Positions 59,481 to 64,000 of a stretch of DNA of 64,000 bases are shown here, piece after piece. The stretch comes from Litsea cubeba. Its lineage: Eukaryota; Streptophyta; Magnoliopsida; Laurales; Lauraceae. The notes beneath the pieces were generated by a model. The model was not told where the DNA came from, ran no database searches, and saw only the letters and a program-made list of their open reading frames with translations. Positions within the stretch are counted from its first letter, which is position 1; every line of letters starts with the position of its first letter. A program made the translations under genes and the position numbers. The stretch spans positions 42,622,685 through 42,686,684 of the forward strand of contig CM022948.1 in the NCBI GenBank assembly GCA_012931725.1. Direction: 5' to 3'.

Positions 59481-60057
59481 TTAGAAATAGAATTTCTTCA
59501 AATGGGATGCGTTCCACGGTCTCGGCAGCGGCTTGCCATCCAAGTCTTCGAGCTTGTAGGCTGACTTTCCTGCCAGTGAGACTACTCTGAACGGGCCATG
59601 CCAGTTCGGGGCAAGCTTCCCCTCATTTGGTTCCTTGTTAGCTGGCAGGGTCTTCTTTAAAACGAGCTCTCCCGTGGTGAACCTTCTTTCCTTGACATTT
59701 TGATTGTATGCCCTGGCTAACCGCTGCTGATAGTCGGTTAGTCTCAGGGCTGCTGCTTCTCGTCGCTCGTCCGCCAGCTCCAGCTCCATTGCCAGGTTCG
59801 TCTCATTCCGACCTTGGTCGACCAGCTCTGTCCTCAGGGTAGGAAGGCCGATTTCCAAGGGAATGACCGCCTCCATCCCGTAGGCCAGAGAGAAAGGTGT
59901 TGCCGCGGTGGACCTCCTTGGAGTTGTTCTGTATGCCCACAGCACGCTCGGAAGCTCTTCTGTCCATCTGCCCTTTGCCTTGTCCAGTCGCTTCTTCAGG
60001 CCGTCCAGGATCACTTTGTTGGAGATTTCTGCCTGGCCATTACTCTGTGGATATGCC
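59481..60057 (-). CDS. E2 integrase C-terminal part (after frameshift)
   Basis: It continues the integrase in a new frame after a one-base insertion at 60058-60062. It begins with the expected NGQAEISNKVILDG, containing the third catalytic residue (Glu), then KGRWTEELPSVLWAYRTTPR and TPFSLAYGMEAVIP. The C-terminal domain includes GELVLKK, NWHGPFRVV and ends WNASHLKKFYF. No chromodomain follows. It forms one protein with the upstream frame only if the frameshift is corrected or bypassed. Confidence 0.88.
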
Positions 60058-62514
60058 GGGGGTGGAGTAATGGTTTCTGATGCCGTGCTCTTGGCAGAAG
60101 TCTCTGAAGGATTTGGAATCGAACTGAGTCTCGTTATCCGAAATCAGGGTCCGGGGGATGCCGAACCTCGTAAGGATGTTTTTCCAAACGAAGTTCCTGG
60201 AGTCCCGGTCCGTGATGGAGGACAACGGTTCAGCCTCTACCCACTTTGTGAAGTAGTCCGTAGCCACTATCAGCCATCTCTTGTTCCCTGGAGCTCGGTG
60301 AAGAGGCCCCACAATGTCCAGGCCCCATTGAGCGAAGGGCCATGGGCTAGAGAGGGGACTCAGATCCTGTGCTGGCTGATGGAGGGAGTGGGAGAACTTC
60401 TGGCATTTCTCGCATTTCCTGGCGTAGACCTGGGCGTCCTTTTGCATGTAGGGCCACCAGTAACCCTGGCTGATTGCTCTGTAGGCCAATGACCGACCTC
60501 CTATATGGCTGCCGCAGATTCCTTCATGGATCTCGTACAGGAAGTCATCCACCTTGGACGGGTGGACGCATTGGAGGTATGGACCTGTGAAGGACTTCCT
60601 GTAGAGTTTGCCTTCTGGAGAGAGCCAAAACCGAGCTGCCTTGAGCCTGATCTTGTGGGCTTCTGTCTTGTCCTCGGGGAGCTGGTCGTCCTTCAAGTAG
60701 GCGACGATTGGATCCATCCAGCTGGGGCCGAGGTCAGCACAGAGGACAAGCCGAGATGAATGGAGTTCTAGACTTGACCTTGATACTGACCCGACCTCGA
60801 TGGTCCTCTTCTTTCCTGCTTCAACGGCGGAGGCCAGGTTTGCAAGCGCATCTGCGTGCGTGTTGGTATCTCGGGATATTTGCCTGACCTCGGCTTTCTG
60901 GAATTGGGAGAGTAGTTTTTTCGCGAGGGCTAAGTAGGCCGCCATCCTGTCGTCCCTAGCCTGGTAGTCCCCAGCGAGCTGGCTAGTTACCAGTTGAGAG
61001 TCGCTGAAGATCTCCAGATGCTGGGCTCCGAGGATTCGGGCGCTGTTCAACCCTGCAATCATTGCTTCGTACTCTGCCTCATTGTTCGTCGCTTTGAAGT
61101 CCAAGGTGAAGGCTTGCTCTATGACCAGTCCCTCTGGCGATTGGAGAACTATGCCGAGGCCTGCTCTCTTGGAGGTGGACGACCCGTCGACAAAGATCCT
61201 CCATACCGAGGTGGGAGACTGCTGGACTTCTGTTTCTACTGGCTCTTGCCCTGTGCCCCCCAGTGCCGTGCCGAGCTGGGTCGGAGCCGGGTTGGGGGAG
61301 GCGAATTCGACAATGAAGTCTGCCAGGATCTGGGCTTTGATCGCAGTTCGGGGACGGTACTGAATGTCATACTGCCCCAGTTCAACTGCCCACTTTGATA
61401 TGCGCCCTGAAAAGTCAGCTTTCTTGAACAATGAACGGAGTGGGTGCTCCGTGATCACCACAATAGTGTGGGATTGAAAATAATGGGAGAGCTTGCGGGA
61501 GGCGGTAACGAGAGCCAACGCAAGCTTCTCCAACAGGAGGTACCTGGTCTCGGCATCGAGCAGGGTCTTGCTCGTGTAATAGATCGGCTTTTGAACTCCC
61601 TCGTCCTCCCTGATGAGGACGGAGCTCACTGCGTGATCCGAGACCGCTAGGTATAAATACAGGATCTCCCCCCGAGTTGGGGTGGAGAGTAAGGGTGGTG
61701 ACATCAAATAAGTTTTGAGTGCGGCCAATGCCTGGTCGCACTCAGGGGTCCATTGGAACTTCAAGTTTTTCCTCAAAAGCTGAAAGAAAGGCCTGCACTT
61801 ATCTGATGAGCGGCTGATGAAGCGATTGAGTGCGGCGGCCATTCCTGTAAGCCTCTGAACTTCCTTTGTGGTAGAGGGACTTTGGATGCCCTGGATGGCA
61901 GTGATCTGTTCTGGATTGGCCTCTATCCCCCTCCGCGTCACCAAGCTGCCGAGGAACTTGCCAGAGGCTACGCCGAAGGCGCACTTGGAAGCGTTTAACT
62001 TGAGCTTGTAGGCGCGAAGGATGCCGAAGACTTGGCCGAGATCCGTCAGATGGTCACTGGAGCGCACAGATTTGACGACCATGTCGTCGATGTACACCTC
62101 TACCGATCGGCCGAGCTGGGCCTGGAACATCTTCGTGACGAGGCGCTGATAAGTCGCCCCCGCGTTCTTCAGCCCGAAGGGCATCACTTTATAGCAGTAA
62201 GTGCCGCGGGGGGTGATGAACGATGTTTTCTCCTCGTCTGGCTCGTAGAGCGGGATCTGATGGTAGCCTCGGTAGGCGTCAAGGAAGCTCATTCGGTCGT
62301 GACCGGCGGTGGCGTCGATCAGTTGGTCAATCTTTGGGAGGGGAAAACTGTCCTTAGGGCAAGCCCTGTTCAGGTCGGTGAAGTCCACGCACACCCTCCA
62401 CTTCCCAGTTTTCTTCTTGACCACCACCGTGTTGGCCAGCCATACCGGGTACTGGACTTCCCGGATGGCCCCTGCTTTTAGCAGGTTGTCGACCTCTTCG
62501 ACGACCGCATCTGT
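60040..62514 (-). CDS. E2 pol: RT, dual RNase H, integrase N-terminus and core
   Basis: The frame is directly continuous with gag-PR except for a TAG at 62515-62517. Numbered from the GTG at 62427, RT occupies about residues 1-170, with SFLDAYRGYHQIPL and the catalytic VYIDDMVV (residues 111-118). A first RNase H spans about 250-375. The second, archaeal-type RNase H spans about 410-535 with FVDGSS, NNEAEYEAM, FSDSQLV and HADALAN, supplying D-E-D-D. Integrase has HEGICGSH and CEKCQ for zinc and the first two catalytic Asp in WGLDIVGP and SDNETQFD. The frame ends at a stop caused by an extra base in a C5 run near 60060. Dual RNase H places E2 in the Tat lineage. Confidence 0.93.
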   Translation of the reverse strand, partial: TDAVVEEVDNLLKAGAIREVQYPVWLANTVVVKKKTGKWRVCVDFTDLNRACPKDSFPLPKIDQLIDATAGHDRMSFLDAYRGYHQIPLYEPDEEKTSFITPRGTYCYKVMPFGLKNAGATYQRLVTKMFQAQLGRSVEVYIDDMVVKSVRSSDHLTDLGQVFGILRAYKLKLNASKCAFGVASGKFLGSLVTRRGIEANPEQITAIQGIQSPSTTKEVQRLTGMAAALNRFISRSSDKCRPFFQLLRKNLKFQWTPECDQALAALKTYLMSPPLLSTPTRGEILYLYLAVSDHAVSSVLIREDEGVQKPIYYTSKTLLDAETRYLLLEKLALALVTASRKLSHYFQSHTIVVITEHPLRSLFKKADFSGRISKWAVELGQYDIQYRPRTAIKAQILADFIVEFASPNPAPTQLGTALGGTGQEPVETEVQQSPTSVWRIFVDGSSTSKRAGLGIVLQSPEGLVIEQAFTLDFKATNNEAEYEAMIAGLNSARILGAQHLEIFSDSQLVTSQLAGDYQARDDRMAAYLALAKKLLSQFQKAEVRQISRDTNTHADALANLASAVEAGKKRTIEVGSVSRSSLELHSSRLVLCADLGPSWMDPIVAYLKDDQLPEDKTEAHKIRLKAARFWLSPEGKLYRKSFTGPYLQCVHPSKVDDFLYEIHEGICGSHIGGRSLAYRAISQGYWWPYMQKDAQVYARKCEKCQKFSHSLHQPAQDLSPLSSPWPFAQWGLDIVGPLHRAPGNKRWLIVATDYFTKWVEAEPLSSITDRDSRNFVWKNILTRFGIPRTLISDNETQFDSKSFRDFCQEHGIRNHYSTPGISTE

Positions 62515-63999
62515 CTACTGCAGCCCGGTCCTTCGGGCCCTCTGCACTACTGGTTTGTGGTCGGGGTCGACATTGAGCTTGTGGCACATAACCTCAGGGT
62601 CGACCCCGGGCATTTCGCTTGGGCTCCAAGCGAAGACGTCCACATTCTGCATCAAGAACCGGGAGAGTTCGGCCCTTTCTTCGTCCGACAGCTGGGTGCC
62701 GATCAGGAAGAACCGGTCTGGGTCTGCCGGGTCTAGCCTGACCTCGGCCAGGTCCTCGATGCTCTTCTTTTCAGGGTCCCGGCCGATCTCATCGAGGCCC
62801 TTCTCGAACTCGGCCAGGTTGACGCGCTCTGGCTCCTTCACTGCTGGGACTGCGGCCAGCATGCACTGCCTGGCCTGCTGCTGGTCTCCCTTCACTGTGA
62901 CTACTTCCATCTTGCCTTCCTCGTTCTCATGGACGAACTTCAGCTTTTGGTGGAGGGAAGATGGAACTGCCTCTAGCTTGTGGAGCCACGTTCTGCCCAG
63001 AATGACATTGTAGGGAGAAGGGGCGTCCACAACCAGAAAGTCGGCTGACACGGAGGCTCCGCCAACTTGGGTTTCCAAGGTGATTCGACCCTTGGGGTAG
63101 ACTGGCGTGGCGGATAACCCTAGCAGGGGTGCCCGGACCTCCGTGAGGTCTGCTTCGGAGAGCTTCATCCTCTTGAAGCAGTCGTAGTAGAGGACCTCGG
63201 AGGAGCTGCCGGAGTCGACGAGGATCCTCTTCACGGTGAAGTCTCTCAGCTTCATGGTGAGGAGTAGGGGGTCGTTGTGAGGGACCTGGACTCCCTCGAG
63301 ATCTCGATCCGAGAACGAGATGGCTGGTCTGTCGCGGCGGGCTTTCTTGGACGCCGGAGCGAGGTCGGCTTTCATTACTTCTTTCTCGTGCGAAGCCCGC
63401 CTGGCTTCGGTACGGGTTTGAGAGCTTCCCCGGGACGAGGAAGCGGGAGCCGAGGACGCCAGATGGATCACGTTGATGATCTTCTCTGAGTCCTCGCTGT
63501 CTGGAGCCTGGGCTGCGCTCTGGTGGATCCGGCCCTCGCTGCCGCCGGCATCACCTTCCTTGATGAACTCTGGGATGTGGCCCTCTTTGGCCAGCTTCTC
63601 CAGATACCACTGCAAAGTCCTGCACTCTTCAGTCCTGTGCCCGTTGCCCTTATGGAAGGAGCAGTAGAGCTTGCTTCGGGCTCCTTCGGTGGGTTCATTC
63701 TTCATGGGCGGAGGGTACTTGAAGAACGGCTTGGATTTGATCTTGGCCAGGATGCGGTAGATCGGCTCCTTGAAGACGACGTTGACGCTCTGACTGGCGC
63801 TGGAGGGAGGTCTGGGCTTCCAATTGCCCCCAGACCTGGACGACGAAGGCTTCGCCGAACTGGAGACCCAGGCCCGCTTGGGCTCCTGCTTCTGGGAGGG
63901 CCTCCCACCTCTCTGCCGAGGTTGGTCATTCTTCTGTTCGGGCTCCGGATGCCCGTCTTGATTCTTAGCTCGGATCTCGTCTTCCTCCCGGGCGATGAA
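62515..63999 (-). CDS. E2 Gag C-terminus and protease (partial at window edge)
   Basis: The frame is open from the window edge (63999) to a TAG at 62515. It includes a polar linker, the nucleocapsid-like CSFHKGNGHRTEEC motif of Tat-lineage Gag (about 63665-63620), and a retroviral-type aspartic protease with RILVDSGSSSEVLYY as its active site (about 63240) and the flap/body NVILGRTWLHKLEA. The RT entry segment VDVFAWSPSEMPGVDP follows. The TAG most likely comes from a CAG codon, because the same frame resumes directly with VVEEVDNLLKAGAIREV. The Gag N-terminus lies beyond the window. Confidence 0.92.
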   Translation of the reverse strand, partial: FIAREEDEIRAKNQDGHPEPEQKNDQPRQRGGRPSQKQEPKRAWVSSSAKPSSSRSGGNWKPRPPSSASQSVNVVFKEPIYRILAKIKSKPFFKYPPPMKNEPTEGARSKLYCSFHKGNGHRTEECRTLQWYLEKLAKEGHIPEFIKEGDAGGSEGRIHQSAAQAPDSEDSEKIINVIHLASSAPASSSRGSSQTRTEARRASHEKEVMKADLAPASKKARRDRPAISFSDRDLEGVQVPHNDPLLLTMKLRDFTVKRILVDSGSSSEVLYYDCFKRMKLSEADLTEVRAPLLGLSATPVYPKGRITLETQVGGASVSADFLVVDAPSPYNVILGRTWLHKLEAVPSSLHQKLKFVHENEEGKMEVVTVKGDQQQARQCMLAAVPAVKEPERVNLAEFEKGLDEIGRDPEKKSIEDLAEVRLDPADPDRFFLIGTQLSDEERAELSRFLMQNVDVFAWSPSEMPGVDPEVMCHKLNVDPDHKPVVQRARRTGLQ

Positions 64000-64000
64000 G

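Larger units (their letters stand above)
53231..64000 (-). mobile_element. E2: Tat-type Ty3/gypsy retrotransposon, 3' part (open at window end)
   Basis: Order on the - strand from the window edge: gag (partial), protease, RT, dual RNase H, integrase, tandem repeats, two antisense ORFs, PPT, 3' LTR. Its DNA is clearly more GC-rich than the flanking host DNA. Pol has one stop and one frameshift over about 4.5 kb, which indicates a young insertion. The 5' LTR and most of gag lie beyond 64000, so the TSD cannot be checked. It is not the same family as E1. Confidence 0.92.

Noticed and set aside
60040..63667. Many + strand frames of 60-234 codons over E2 pol
   Set aside because: They are antisense shadows of the GC-rich pol gene, with no promoter or domain support.

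Overview
The window is nuclear DNA of a flowering plant. Evidence: a six-exon alpha-type carbonic anhydrase gene with a signal peptide, GT-AG introns, Ty3/gypsy elements of the Tat/Ogre kind (dual RNase H), an Angela/Tork-like Ty1/copia element, a FAR1-type Mutator-like transposase, MITEs and abundant AT-rich repeats. There are no bacterial features. The species cannot be named from the sequence alone.

Layout. 1-4480 is one arm of an old duplication (the other arm is 48876-50660), interrupted by a copia solo LTR (380-3173) that itself carries a 1.1-kb TIR element (1623-2717). A 24.2-kb Ogre/Tat-like element, called E1 here, lies at 4481-28708 on the + strand with a perfect 5-bp TSD (TAAAT). 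E1 holds an inverted solo LTR of its own family (9254-11735), a decayed gag-pol (12270-18904), and between pol and the 3' LTR an antisense, intron-containing plant-mobile-domain (PMD) pseudogene (20430-24956). 28709-33158 has the end of the duplication arm, a second PMD fragment, a CACTA-like terminus and a decayed MULE transposase gene. 33159-40943 is a decayed copia element (E3, - strand) with one 1.83-kb LTR.

41578-48526 (- strand) is the only evident host gene: an alpha-carbonic anhydrase whose six exons splice into an uninterrupted 270-codon frame. Its upstream DNA (48876-50660) is the second arm of the duplication. Since position 1 matches a point about 350 bp upstream of this gene's ATG, another carbonic anhydrase copy may lie just left of the window. 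50640-53230 is intergenic DNA with MITE-like repeats.

53231-64000 is the 3' part of a young Tat-type gypsy element (E2, - strand). Reading along the + strand it has the 3' LTR, PPT, an intact three-exon antisense gene (646 codons, 'putative gypsy-type transposon' family), a possible second antisense ORF, 104-bp and 73-bp tandem repeats, then a nearly intact gag-PR-RT-RH-INT frame broken by only one TAG and one frameshift. Its 5' LTR lies outside the window.

The most notable themes are: (i) two unrelated Tat-lineage elements each carry a spliced accessory gene, with its own TATA box, antisense to pol and next to the 3' LTR; (ii) an inverted LTR pair in E1 that could form a hairpin RNA; (iii) a duplication arm that preserves the empty sites of two insertions.
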